Shown in pieces: positions 37,210 through 45,583 of a stretch of 64,000 nucleotides of DNA (the first letter of the stretch is position 1; every line of letters begins with the position of its first letter). The notes under the pieces are model-generated. The model ran no database searches and was not told the origin of the DNA. It saw nothing but the letters and a program-made list of their open reading frames with translations. Source of the stretch: Aureispira sp. CCB-QB1 (lineage in GTDB: Bacteria > Bacteroidota > Bacteroidia > Chitinophagales > Saprospiraceae); NCBI RefSeq assembly GCF_000724545.1, contig NZ_JHBV01000004.1, forward strand, positions 1 through 64,000, read 5' to 3'. The position numbers and the translations under genes were made by a program.

Positions 37210-38358
37210 ATGAAAATACTATTTATAACGCATTATACACAATATTACGGAGCAAACCGGTCTTTAGTTAATATGATAGAAGGGTTTGCAAAGTTGGATT
37301 ATTCTATAAAAGTAATTGTACCAGGAATTGGTGAAATTACCAATGTTTTGGAACAAATTAATTGTGCATACGAAGTAGTAGCTTTTTACCCTTTTGTTTA
37401 TAGGGAGGGTAGACCTAGTTTTTTTCGTAGAAAAAAAAGAGCTCAAAAGAATAAACAAGCTTTGATACAAATGAGGCATATTGCCAAAGAATTTCAAGCG
37501 CAGTGTATCTATAGTAATAGTTCTGTCTTTGATATTGGTTTTAAGTTGGCAAAAACAGAAGAATTGCCACATGTATGGCACATTCGAGAAATGGCAGAAT
37601 TACATTATAATTATAAATTCTATCCTAATAAAGCAGCTTTTGTAACAGCTTTGAAAAAAACAGATTTAGTTGTTGCTATATCAAAGGCAATAGGACAAAG
37701 AGTTTTAGAAGAAAATGGTATTGTTGATTACAATATAGTCTATAATGCGGTTTTTTCAAGAGAACAGTTCAATGCTTTAGATACCGTCAAGAGCTCAAAG
37801 GATGATACCGTTATTTTTACAGTTGTTGGAATGTTACATCCATCTAAGCAACAAGCTAAAATTATTAAAGCGTTTGCAAAATTAATTAAAAAATTCCCGA
37901 ATACTAAGCTTTTAGTGGTAGGTGATGGTCAGTATTTATATACATTATACCTTAAAATATTAGTACAATATTTAAACTTGAAAGATAGTGTGCAATTGCT
38001 AGGGTATCTTCCTAATCTAAAAGAAATTTATCGAGAAACAGATATTGTGATTACAGCTTCTTTATACGAAGGATTAGGGCGATCTACTATTGAGGGTATG
38101 GCTTATGAAAAACCAATTATCGGTGTGAGAAGTGGTGCGACCCCCGAATTAGTAGAGCATGGTAAGAGAGGTTTATTATTTGATAACAAAAAGGAAGGAG
38201 AGTTATTGGCAGCTATGGAAGATATGGTTCGATATCCTGAAAAACGAAAAAGGATGGGAAAAGCTGGTAGAACCTTTGTCGCCTCTAATTTTATGACCGA
38301 TGATTATACTTATAAAATGCATGAAATTTTGAAAAAACTTGCGAAGCAAGATATCTAA
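37210..38358 (+). CDS. Glycosyltransferase family 4
   Basis: A GT-B retaining glycosyltransferase of about 382 residues. It begins KILFITHYTQYYGANRSLVN, with the G-x-N/E-R pattern of GT4 N-domains. VGMLHPSKQQAKIIKAFAKL starts the donor domain, and EGLGRSTIEGMAYEKPIIGV is the EX7E motif that binds the sugar nucleotide. The ATG at 37210 gives the usual N-terminus; an ATG at 37183 with GGAG eight nt ahead, or a TTG at 37144, would add 9 or 22 residues. It closes the surface-glycan block. Confidence 0.9.
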   Translation: MKILFITHYTQYYGANRSLVNMIEGFAKLDYSIKVIVPGIGEITNVLEQINCAYEVVAFYPFVYREGRPSFFRRKKRAQKNKQALIQMRHIAKEFQAQCIYSNSSVFDIGFKLAKTEELPHVWHIREMAELHYNYKFYPNKAAFVTALKKTDLVVAISKAIGQRVLEENGIVDYNIVYNAVFSREQFNALDTVKSSKDDTVIFTVVGMLHPSKQQAKIIKAFAKLIKKFPNTKLLVVGDGQYLYTLYLKILVQYLNLKDSVQLLGYLPNLKEIYRETDIVITASLYEGLGRSTIEGMAYEKPIIGVRSGATPELVEHGKRGLLFDNKKEGELLAAMEDMVRYPEKRKRMGKAGRTFVASNFMTDDYTYKMHEILKKLAKQDI

Positions 38359-38451
38359 GCCTTAATTTTATCATGTAAGAATTGAAACATTCCAAATAAC
38401 TTTCCCGTTTCAGCTAATTCCAAATTATTTCACCAATAAAAACGAATTAGC

Positions 38452-39762
38452 ATGACTACCCCAATCCCATTTTCAGAAGCTTTTTTACACTATATCTGGC
38501 AATTTAAATTGTTTGATTTTAAAGATCTTAAGACGGTTGATGGAGAGTCGATTGAATTAATTCGGGTAGGCAGACAAAACGATCATGCGGGACCTGATTT
38601 TAGTGATGCTCGTATTCGAATAGGAGGAACTTTATGGGCTGGAAGTGTAGAAATTCATAAAAAATCCTCCGATTGGTTGGTGCACCAGCATCAAAAAGAC
38701 AAGGCTTATAAGAATACCATATTACATGTCGTTTATGAGCACGATCAGTCTATTTATAGAGCAGATGGCACCACAGTTCCTACGTTAATACTAAAAAATA
38801 AAATTCCCAATCAATACATAAAACGCTACTGGGCACTGAAGACCAATCAACAAAGCATACCTTGCGAACAGCAATTTTTTGAGGTCTCTATTCATTTAAA
38901 AAAAATGTGGTTGGATCGTTTGGTTGTCGAACGACTAGAAGATAAAACAGCAGAAATTATAACTTGTTTAGAACAAACGCAGTACAATTGGGAAGTCGTA
39001 TTTTATCAATTCTTGGCTCGAAATTTTGGAATGAAGCAAAATACTAGTGCTTTTGAGGCATTGGCGCAATCACTGCCATTGATGGTGCTAGCGAAACATA
39101 AACAGGATCTGTTTCAATTAGAGGCTTTGCTATTCGGACAAGCAGGTTTTTTGTTTGAATTGAATGGGGAAGAGGTAGAAGACAAATATCTCCAGAAGCT
39201 AGAAAAAGAGTACCAGTACTTAGCGCATAAATACGAATTAATAGCTTTGAATGCTTCTAGTTGGAAATTTGGAAGAATGCGCCCTGCTAATTTTCCAACG
39301 ATTCGTTTGGCTCAATTTGCGGTTCTGATTCATCAATCAAGCCACTTATTCTCCAAAATTTTAGCCACACAACATGTGGTAGACTGCAAAAAATTGTTTC
39401 ATTTGGAACTGAATGGTTATTGGGATACCCATTATAGATTAGGAGAATCTTCTAGCCACCGTAAGAAAAGACTGGGCAGCAAAACAATCGATTTGATTTT
39501 AATAAATACCATTGCCCCTTTTCTTTTTGTTTATGGTGTTTATAAGGGCGAAGATAGATATAAAAAACGAGCATTGGAGTTGCTGCAATTGGTGAAGCCA
39601 GAAGTAAATATGGTTGTTGCACAATGGCAGAATTTGGGCATGAAGCCTCATTCAGCTTATGACACACAGGGGCTTATTCAGCTAAAAAATAAATACTGTC
39701 GAGCCAAGCGTTGTTTGTCGTGTGCCATAGGTCATAAAATATTGCAAAGATCTTCATCTTGA
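38452..39762 (+). CDS. DUF2851 family protein
   Basis: This 436-residue protein has the DUF2851 layout seen across Bacteroidota. The N-terminal domain contains ELIRVGRQNDHAGPDFSDAR and WAGSVEIHKKSSDWLVHQH followed by NTILHVVYEHD. The D, E and H/K pattern recalls nuclease-type beta sheets, but no activity is established. A helical C-terminal part ends with a cysteine cluster (CRAKRCLSCAIG) that could bind metal. It is a single plus-strand gene, probably unrelated to the glycan block before it. Confidence 0.88.
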   Translation: MTTPIPFSEAFLHYIWQFKLFDFKDLKTVDGESIELIRVGRQNDHAGPDFSDARIRIGGTLWAGSVEIHKKSSDWLVHQHQKDKAYKNTILHVVYEHDQSIYRADGTTVPTLILKNKIPNQYIKRYWALKTNQQSIPCEQQFFEVSIHLKKMWLDRLVVERLEDKTAEIITCLEQTQYNWEVVFYQFLARNFGMKQNTSAFEALAQSLPLMVLAKHKQDLFQLEALLFGQAGFLFELNGEEVEDKYLQKLEKEYQYLAHKYELIALNASSWKFGRMRPANFPTIRLAQFAVLIHQSSHLFSKILATQHVVDCKKLFHLELNGYWDTHYRLGESSSHRKKRLGSKTIDLILINTIAPFLFVYGVYKGEDRYKKRALELLQLVKPEVNMVVAQWQNLGMKPHSAYDTQGLIQLKNKYCRAKRCLSCAIGHKILQRSSS

Positions 39763-40081
39763 CTTTATATATTTATAAAATTGCCACAAAAAGCTAATAG
39801 TCCTAACTAGAACTCTTGTTCAAAAGTTGGAAGGAGAATAGTTAAAATGCTGTGTTATATGTCTCGTCTAACTTTGAAGAAAATCAACTGTTTTCTAAAC
39901 TTTTAGTTTAATTTTTAGGATATAAAATAAGGCGATTATTTATTTGTTGTGTAATTCAAAAATTGTATCTTGTTTAGATAATCAATTAATAAGAATTACT
40001 TTTTTTTCATTGGTTTTTAATTCTTATTTGTTGACCAATAGATTTAGAATTAACCAATTATCTCACAAAAAAAATCGCTCC
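39763..40081. other. Intergenic stretch
   Basis: About 320 nt without a gene. The frame of the next gene extends upstream to 39944, but that part translates to a low-complexity, unlikely N-terminus. No promoter pair or repeat was recognised. Confidence 0.4.
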
Positions 40082-40522
40082 ATGATTGATTTAAAAGAAG
40101 TGTTAAAAGAATACGCAGAGACAAAAAAATACAAGCTAAAAGAACTAGATGACGGCAAGTTAGGAATTGATATAGCCATGAAGTTGCAAGATGGTAGTTT
40201 TAGATATCAGTTTGTATGGCTTTGGGTTGTTCCAGGTAGAGGAAAAGGGAAAGATTGTGTGTATTTTACCAGTAGGGCAGGAACATATACGCCGAATGTT
40301 AACTTATACCAGTTGATGAAAGAATCTGGATATGGCGTATATAGTACGGTTACAATTGTACCAGATAAAGATAAGGACGGGAATCCTTGTGAAACTGTAG
40401 TGGTGCAAGCTAGCCCTGTTCATGAGTTTTTGACGAAAGAGGAGTTTTTATACATTTTGTGGGAGGTGGCTGAAGTAGCAGATATCCTAGAAGAGCGACA
40501 CTTTGGAGGAGATTTAAACTAA
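40082..40522 (+). CDS. Small YbjN/CesT-like protein
   Basis: A 146-residue acidic cytoplasmic protein. Start ATG at 40082 gives MIDLKEVLKEYAETKKYKLK; a longer frame exists but its first 46 residues look untranslated. An N-terminal helix, a strand-rich middle (FRYQFVWLWVVP, DCVYFTSRAGTY) and a final helix ending VADILEERHFGGDLN resemble the YbjN / type III chaperone-like fold, which ends with a similar 'AD.LE....GGD' pattern. The assignment is by eye. Proteins with this fold often act as binding or chaperone modules. A strong terminator follows. Confidence 0.65.
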   Translation: MIDLKEVLKEYAETKKYKLKELDDGKLGIDIAMKLQDGSFRYQFVWLWVVPGRGKGKDCVYFTSRAGTYTPNVNLYQLMKESGYGVYSTVTIVPDKDKDGNPCETVVVQASPVHEFLTKEEFLYILWEVAEVADILEERHFGGDLN

Positions 40523-40552
40523 AAATAAATATAAAGATATTGTTTTGAAAAG

Positions 40553-40587
40553 CCTTTGCAGAATATAGTCTTGCAAAGGTTTTTTTA
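40553..40587 (+). terminator. Terminator of the YbjN-like gene
   Basis: CCTTTGCA (40553-40560) and TGCAAAGG (40572-40579) form a perfect 8-bp stem with an 11-nt loop, followed by a T-run of seven to eight. Confidence 0.88.
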
Positions 40588-40616
40588 TTGGTAGGGTTGA
40601 GCTTATAGAGGCAAGA

Positions 40617-40656
40617 AACAAAAAAGTCTCAAAACCAATTGTAGTTTTGAGACTTT
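40617..40656 (-). terminator. Terminator of tRNA-fMet copy 1
   Basis: A perfect 13-bp stem (40623-40635 with 40644-40656) and 8-nt loop ends in six T on the minus strand, just past the tRNA 3' end. Confidence 0.9.
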
Positions 40657-40663
40657 AAAATAG

Positions 40664-40735
40664 TTGCAGAGGTAGGACTCGAACCTACGACCTACGGGTT
40701 ATGAGCCCGCCGAGCTACCGCTGCTCCACTCTGCG
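40664..40735 (-). tRNA. Initiator tRNA-fMet (anticodon CAT), copy 1
   Basis: Read on the minus strand this 72-nt gene folds as a cloverleaf with anticodon CAT (plus 40701-40703). Initiator marks are visible: C1 faces A72 (unpaired end of acceptor stem) and three consecutive G-C pairs sit in the anticodon stem (GGG / CCC). The T-arm is GTAGGTTCGAGTCCTAC. CCA is not encoded; the discriminator A is followed by CTA. Confidence 0.96.
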
Positions 40736-40746
40736 TTTTGTGAGTA

Positions 40747-40778
40747 CAAATGTATAACTTTTATTTTGTAAATGCAAA
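40747..40778 (-). promoter_or_regulatory. Promoter of tRNA-fMet copy 1
   Basis: On the minus strand TTTG (plus 40775-40778) and TACATTTG (plus 40747-40754) are separated by 20 nt, an exact match to the Bacteroidota -33 / -7 consensus TTTG-N19-21-TAnnTTTG. The -7 box ends 11 nt ahead of the mature tRNA 5' end. Confidence 0.88.
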
Positions 40779-40823
40779 TTTATGAATAAAAAAATATTAA
40801 TTTTTAGTAAATAAAGAGCAAGA

Positions 40824-40863
40824 AACAAAAAAGTCTCAAAACCAATTGTAGTTTTGAGACTTT
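40824..40863 (-). terminator. Terminator of tRNA-fMet copy 2
   Basis: Identical to the copy 1 hairpin, 207 bp further on: 13-bp stem, 8-nt loop, six T on the minus strand. It would separate the two tRNA transcription units. Confidence 0.9.
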
Positions 40864-40870
40864 AAAATAG

Positions 40871-40942
40871 TTGCAGAGGTAGGACTCGAACCTACGACCT
40901 ACGGGTTATGAGCCCGCCGAGCTACCGCTGCTCCACTCTGCG
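40871..40942 (-). tRNA. Initiator tRNA-fMet (anticodon CAT), copy 2
   Basis: Sequence identical to copy 1, with anticodon at plus 40908-40910, the C1/A72 mismatch and the G-C rich anticodon stem of an initiator tRNA. CCA is not encoded. Confidence 0.96.
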
Positions 40943-40953
40943 TTTTGTGAGTA

Positions 40954-40985
40954 CAAATGTATAACTTTTATTTTGTAAATGCAAA
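40954..40985 (-). promoter_or_regulatory. Promoter of tRNA-fMet copy 2
   Basis: Same TTTG-N20-TACATTTG arrangement as copy 1, so each tRNA has its own promoter and is not merely processed from one tandem transcript. Confidence 0.88.
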
Positions 40986-41054
40986 TTTATACATCGTTTT
41001 ATTTGAGAAAATATAGCAGCTTGAATGTAGTTGCTTGAAAATTAGAGTCTTATT

Positions 41055-41495
41055 TTATTGGTGTGGAACGAAATTTTCTTGATTAGTATTTAACGTTTCA
41101 ATATAATCAACTGTTTCGGGAATATGAATTTTGTAAGTAACGGCTTCTTGACATTCTTCTCCCTTGACCAAAAGTACTTTGTTGCTTTTTGGGGGAGACA
41201 ATGTTAATATATTGGTTTGACCATCTACAATGACATCCAATTCATAACGACCACTTTTGATAAGATAATCAAGTAATGGCAGTGTTCCTGCATTAATTCG
41301 AATAGCTGTTTCAATAGAAATACGCGTTCCTTTTGTCTTTAACACTTGTATACGATTGCTAGGTGCATTGATCCTGATTTTGGTAACTCCTGTTGGTAAA
41401 ATCGCTATTTGAGATGTCTTATTACTCGCCTGTCCACGCATTTCTGCAAAAAAACACAGAAAAAACAAAAGGGGAATGATGTTTAAAAGTTTCAT
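41055..41495 (-). CDS. Small exported protein of unknown function
   Basis: A 146-residue protein with a signal peptide (MKLLNIIPLLFFLCFFAEMR then GQASNKT). The mature part is predicted all-beta, with strands such as TKIRINAPSNRIQVLKTKGT and YELDVIVDGQTNILTLSPP. It recalls small adhesin-like beta-solenoid proteins, but no family is certain. No lipobox or sorting domain is present, so it is probably periplasmic. It lies upstream of the tRNA units on the same strand with its own start 40 nt before a T-rich patch; regulation is not apparent. Confidence 0.65.
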   Translation of the reverse strand: MKLLNIIPLLFFLCFFAEMRGQASNKTSQIAILPTGVTKIRINAPSNRIQVLKTKGTRISIETAIRINAGTLPLLDYLIKSGRYELDVIVDGQTNILTLSPPKSNKVLLVKGEECQEAVTYKIHIPETVDYIETLNTNQENFVPHQ

Positions 41496-41963
41496 TTTTT
41501 CTTTTTTATACCTAAATAGATTAGGGAAGTTTTTGCAAATAGATTAAGGACGTGCGGTATGATTACTTTAGTTATTTATGACTATAAATAGCAAATTGTT
41601 ACCTCTAAATAAGAATAAAATAGAAGTATTTTGCATATAACATAGAACTGGCTGAATGTAAGGGGGGAGAGATGAGAAAAATTATTCCTTGCTCTTGTAT
41701 TCGAAAAAAGATATTTCGCTTGAAGTAGCCTGTTTATAGGAGGTTGCTTTGTGATAGGGTAGAAATTATTAAATGAATGTTAAGGAAACTTGTTTTGTTG
41801 TAGAAAAAGGAAATATCCATAGTTTTTATAGAAAAAAAAGTCTATATTTAAGCTCGAATATCACCACATGACTTGATTCATATAAGACTTGTCCTTTTGT
41901 TGGGTGCTGTTCACTTGTAACCAATTGTTAGTCACATCATCACCCTATTAAAAACCTAAAATT
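41496..41963. other. Divergent intergenic region before the large effector-like gene
   Basis: 468 nt with no convincing gene. A GGGGGGAGAG run followed by an 18-codon frame (41672-41728) is the only ribosome-site-like feature. The region must contain the promoter of the 1204-residue gene, but no TTTG / TAnnTTTG pair was found close to it. Confidence 0.4.
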
Positions 41964-44900
41964 ATGGCTTTTGAAGAGGAACAAATAAAAGAACAACAAT
42001 CTAGTCAAAATATCAACGATAGACAAGATACTTCAAATACCAATCCAACTGATACCAATCCCGTCAACAATAATCCACCGCCACCAGAGTTGAATAATAA
42101 TGGAGAATCTGTTCGTGTTCACACAAAATTTATTCAAGTAGGGGAGTCTGAGATATTTACACCTAGTTCGCATGACGAGTTAGATGACTTAGTTTCTAAG
42201 TCTCTTATCACAGAAACTCAAAAAATGTTGTTTGTACTGAAATATGAAGCTTGGCACGGTGCCTTGCCCAAGACAAAAGATATTTCAAAAAACGACCCTC
42301 AAAAAGAAGAAGGAAACAAAGAGCAGTTAATTGACCTAAAGAGTCTTTTACATTCTTCAGAAAATACCGATCCTCAAGAAACTGAAGGCGAGCAGATTGA
42401 CTTAGATTCTTTACGCAAGCACCAGTCTTCAAGCAAAGGTAATGTTCCTCAAGGATTAAAAAATAAAATAGAACAAGAATCTGGAGTCTTGTTGGATGAT
42501 GTTATCATTCATTACAATTCTTTAGAACCTTTTAAGTTTCATGCGAATGCATTTACAAGAGGAAACGAAATTTTCTTAGCTCCAGGACAAGAAAAGTATT
42601 TAAGTGAGGAATTGTGGCATGTGGTACAGCAAAAACAAGGTTTGGTCAAGCCTACGGGGATGGAAAATGGTGAGCCAGTTAATAATGCTCCAGATTTAGA
42701 ACGTTTGGCAAAAAGTGGTCAAGCTCCTATAGGGCTGAATAAAAAGGATGAAAAAGAACAGGAAGTTATCCAAAAGAATGATGATGAACTAACCTTTCTT
42801 GTCGTCGTAAAGGGAAAACTGAGCGGTAAAGAATGGATGATATTGATTGAAAATCAAATTTATGGTCAAGTAGTTAATTCTAGTTGGAAAATTAATGGCG
42901 TCAGTGTCGACCCAACGGCAACGATAGGAGAAGAGGGCAAAACGATCCGATATCATGTAACGGTTCCCGCCGCAGAATACCGACGCTATCGATCACAGAG
43001 TACAACAGGAGCTGGGGTTGAGGTAGATGACAAAGGAGCTGTTAAAGGAGCTTCTGATAGAAGCAAAGAATTGGAAGGACTTCCGAAAGGAACAAAAGAT
43101 GCCTTAATAGAAGAAATTAACCGTAGATTTCAAGAGGCTTCGGGCAAGGCTAAGAAAGAAGCTGGTGATGAGGCTTTGTGGAATGTCTATAGGGATGAGG
43201 TATTGGCGCAACGAGAGAAAATTATGAACCTCTCTGAAAAAGCAAAACAACTCATTACAATAGGAGAAGACAATGGAGGCATCGTTTTAAGTCCTAAGGA
43301 TTATCCCAAAGCAATTGCCTTGATTCAAAAAATAGAGGGCTTAAATGATGCTTTGGTTGCCGAATATGCTAGCCGAGTGACGGGCAAAGCGACTTCTATA
43401 GAGCAAATGCAAAAAAGTTTGGATGTATTTGTTAAAGAGCAAGAGGAGCGAGGTCAAAACAAAAAGAAACGGACGGATATTGAGAATGAGCTATTTGCTA
43501 CCGAAGGAATTTTTAGTGATATGCAAACTTTTGAATCGCTCTCTATCGCAGGGGCAATGGGAGGTGGTGCACAAGCTTCTTTGACGTTCTATAATAAAGC
43601 TAATGATGCTGCTAAAAAGCATGGGTTTAAGGATCTAACCGATTATGAAAATAAAACAAAGGAATATTTAGCTTCTTTTCAGCAAGAAGCAGTAGCTACA
43701 GGAGTTGGTCTATTGCAACAATATGAGCACTTTTTGTATAAAGAAGAGCAACGCTACTTATCAACAGTAGATGCTAAGAAGTTGGGGGATCAGGTGGCTC
43801 AAAGTGGTGCCAAAAAGAAATATGCAGAGTCTGATAAAAATGCCTCTTATGCTTCTATGGCTAGTATGGCAATGGGGACAACTACGAGGTCTAGTGAGCA
43901 AGTAGAGAAAAATATTCAAGGTTATAGAGATAAATCCAAACAACAAAAAGCGGAAGCAACGGCTACCATGGAAGGGTTTGGGAAAGACCATCCCTTACTC
44001 AAAGATCCGGCTTTTGATCTAAAAAAACTAAGCCAACAATCTCCTGAGGAGACCAAGGCATTTTTGTTGGCTTATATACAAAAGCAAAGAGAAAATATTG
44101 CCAATACAAAAGCCAAAATGCAAGAGGACAAGGAATTTGTCTTTACCTTGGATAACTTGATGAAGAAAATGTACGAGCAAGAGGGCATTTCTAAAGGCTC
44201 TATTCAAGATAAGGTAATTCAAGATCATATTGGAGATATTAAACTCAAAGATGCTTTAATTAGTATTGGTATTGCCTTGCTGGCAATTAGTTTGGGCTTG
44301 GTTAGTGGCGGTGGTGGTACCGTTGGTGTTATGGCAGCAGTTGGTGGGGTTGGTTTGAGTGTTTATGATGTCACTAGAGAATTTGGTAAATATGCCGATG
44401 AAAAAGCAGCGCACGATGTTGGTTTGATGTCTAAAGATCCTAGTTTTGCTTGGGTAATCTTGGCTATGGTAGGAGTAGGATTGGATTTTGCAGCAGTTGC
44501 CAAGCTGCTCAAGCCTCTGAAAGCACCTGTTGAAGGGTTTAACGAATTGGCAAAAACGGATCCCGCCAAGGCTTTGTCTGAGTTAGAAGCAAAATTAGCC
44601 AAAATAGATGGGATAGATGATAAGTTAAAGGCTAATATTTTGAAGCGGGCAGAGCATAAGAGTGAGTTTTGGAAAAAGATTCGCTCTACCAATATGGCTC
44701 AAATGCAACTAGTCCCTGGATCTAAAGAATTGCTAGATTTGGCTGTTTATGCTGTGAAAAGTGGCATTACTCGAGTAGAAGATTTCTTTAATTTGTTGAA
44801 AAAAAATGGCTTAAAGAAAAGTCTTGGCGATCTAACACCAGACGAAACAAAGGCTTTGAGAGAAGCGTTGGAGTCTGCTGTGACCAAAAATCAATTGGTG

Positions 44901-45578
44901 GAATCTCTACCTTCTATGCACTATTTTGACGATTTGGAAAATATGACCTTGCCTTCTGCTTTGGGAGAAGGACAGGACAAAATAACGTATGCTCTGGGCA
45001 CGGATCGTGTTATTAGTGTGTTGAAAGAAACAGACCCAAGTGTTATTATTAAAGAAATCCAGTATATGGAAACTTTAAAAGGTTATAATATGCCAATCGG
45101 AGAAATTCTAGGAATTACATCGGTTAATGGAAAACCTGCTATGGTGATGAAACGTTATGCTGGTTCTTGGAAACCAACTGCTTTTGGTACACAAGATAGC
45201 CATTTGCTTAATTTAGAAAGTATAAAGAGCCTTGAAGAAATCAAACGCATTATAACTAAAGAGGAGCTCTTTATAGATGATCTACAGTTTTTAATACAGA
45301 AAGATGGTCGATTGGTTGTAGCAGATCCTTTAGGAGTGAAAGCAAGTTCTGAAACCCCTAGTATTCAAATTGTTAATACAGCAATAGAAGACGCTATGAC
45401 AAATATTATCACGTCCAATATTAGTAAAAATGTTAACTATACCTCCGATGATTTATTCAACTTACTAGGCAATACGGTCTCTCGAGAATCTTTTGACGAA
45501 TTCTTAGAAATGGCTGCACATCCTAGAGTTGGTTTTCTGTCAAAATCTGGATCTCATTACACTTTAAAACCTGAATAA
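41964..45578 (+). CDS. Large DUF4157-type protein with kinase-like C-terminus (candidate effector)
   Basis: Residues 1-160 are a disordered Asn/Pro/Gln-rich leader. Residues about 160-255 match the DUF4157 (eCIS core) pattern: VPQGLKNKIEQESGVLLDD, then IHYNS, AFTRGNEIFLAPGQ and the end of the zinc motif. The usual HELTHVVQQ reads EELWHVVQQ (215-223), so one zinc ligand is missing. A long helical region follows, with two hydrophobic stretches near 763-800 and 828-845. Residues about 995-1125 look kinase-like: LGEGQDK glycine-loop, K1021 in ISVLK, E1031, IDDLQFLI as catalytic loop and ADPLG (D1121) in DFG position. DUF4157 proteins are often cargo of extracellular contractile injection systems. 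No signal peptide. The next gene starts 5 nt after the stop. Confidence 0.7.
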   Translation: MAFEEEQIKEQQSSQNINDRQDTSNTNPTDTNPVNNNPPPPELNNNGESVRVHTKFIQVGESEIFTPSSHDELDDLVSKSLITETQKMLFVLKYEAWHGALPKTKDISKNDPQKEEGNKEQLIDLKSLLHSSENTDPQETEGEQIDLDSLRKHQSSSKGNVPQGLKNKIEQESGVLLDDVIIHYNSLEPFKFHANAFTRGNEIFLAPGQEKYLSEELWHVVQQKQGLVKPTGMENGEPVNNAPDLERLAKSGQAPIGLNKKDEKEQEVIQKNDDELTFLVVVKGKLSGKEWMILIENQIYGQVVNSSWKINGVSVDPTATIGEEGKTIRYHVTVPAAEYRRYRSQSTTGAGVEVDDKGAVKGASDRSKELEGLPKGTKDALIEEINRRFQEASGKAKKEAGDEALWNVYRDEVLAQREKIMNLSEKAKQLITIGEDNGGIVLSPKDYPKAIALIQKIEGLNDALVAEYASRVTGKATSIEQMQKSLDVFVKEQEERGQNKKKRTDIENELFATEGIFSDMQTFESLSIAGAMGGGAQASLTFYNKANDAAKKHGFKDLTDYENKTKEYLASFQQEAVATGVGLLQQYEHFLYKEEQRYLSTVDAKKLGDQVAQSGAKKKYAESDKNASYASMASMAMGTTTRSSEQVEKNIQGYRDKSKQQKAEATATMEGFGKDHPLLKDPAFDLKKLSQQSPEETKAFLLAYIQKQRENIANTKAKMQEDKEFVFTLDNLMKKMYEQEGISKGSIQDKVIQDHIGDIKLKDALISIGIALLAISLGLVSGGGGTVGVMAAVGGVGLSVYDVTREFGKYADEKAAHDVGLMSKDPSFAWVILAMVGVGLDFAAVAKLLKPLKAPVEGFNELAKTDPAKALSELEAKLAKIDGIDDKLKANILKRAEHKSEFWKKIRSTNMAQMQLVPGSKELLDLAVYAVKSGITRVEDFFNLLKKNGLKKSLGDLTPDETKALREALESAVTKNQLVESLPSMHYFDDLENMTLPSALGEGQDKITYALGTDRVISVLKETDPSVIIKEIQYMETLKGYNMPIGEILGITSVNGKPAMVMKRYAGSWKPTAFGTQDSHLLNLESIKSLEEIKRIITKEELFIDDLQFLIQKDGRLVVADPLGVKASSETPSIQIVNTAIEDAMTNIITSNISKNVNYTSDDLFNLLGNTVSRESFDEFLEMAAHPRVGFLSKSGSHYTLKPE

Positions 45579-45583
45579 CAATA

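Larger units (their letters stand above)
40611..40990. repeat. Perfect 173-bp tandem duplication carrying two tRNA units
   Basis: 40611-40783 and 40818-40990 are identical over 173 bp, separated by 34 bp (period 207). Each copy holds a complete minus-strand unit: promoter, initiator tRNA gene and hairpin terminator. The lack of any difference suggests a recent duplication or ongoing gene conversion. Confidence 0.95.

Noticed and set aside
39944-40081. N-terminal extension of the YbjN-like gene by 46 codons
   Set aside because: The translation is low-complexity and rich in unlikely residues, while ATG 40082 gives a family-like N-terminus.
40611-40990. Short tandem repeat as CRISPR array
   Set aside because: Only two long units that contain tRNA genes, promoters and terminators; no spacers or cas genes.
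41672-41728. 18-codon frame behind a G-rich ribosome-site-like run upstream of the large DUF4157-type gene
   Set aside because: Too short to judge; no signal, conservation or attenuator structure could be seen.
43761-44692. Several antisense open frames inside the 1204-residue gene
   Set aside because: They follow the codon pattern of the sense gene and contain no domain or start signal.
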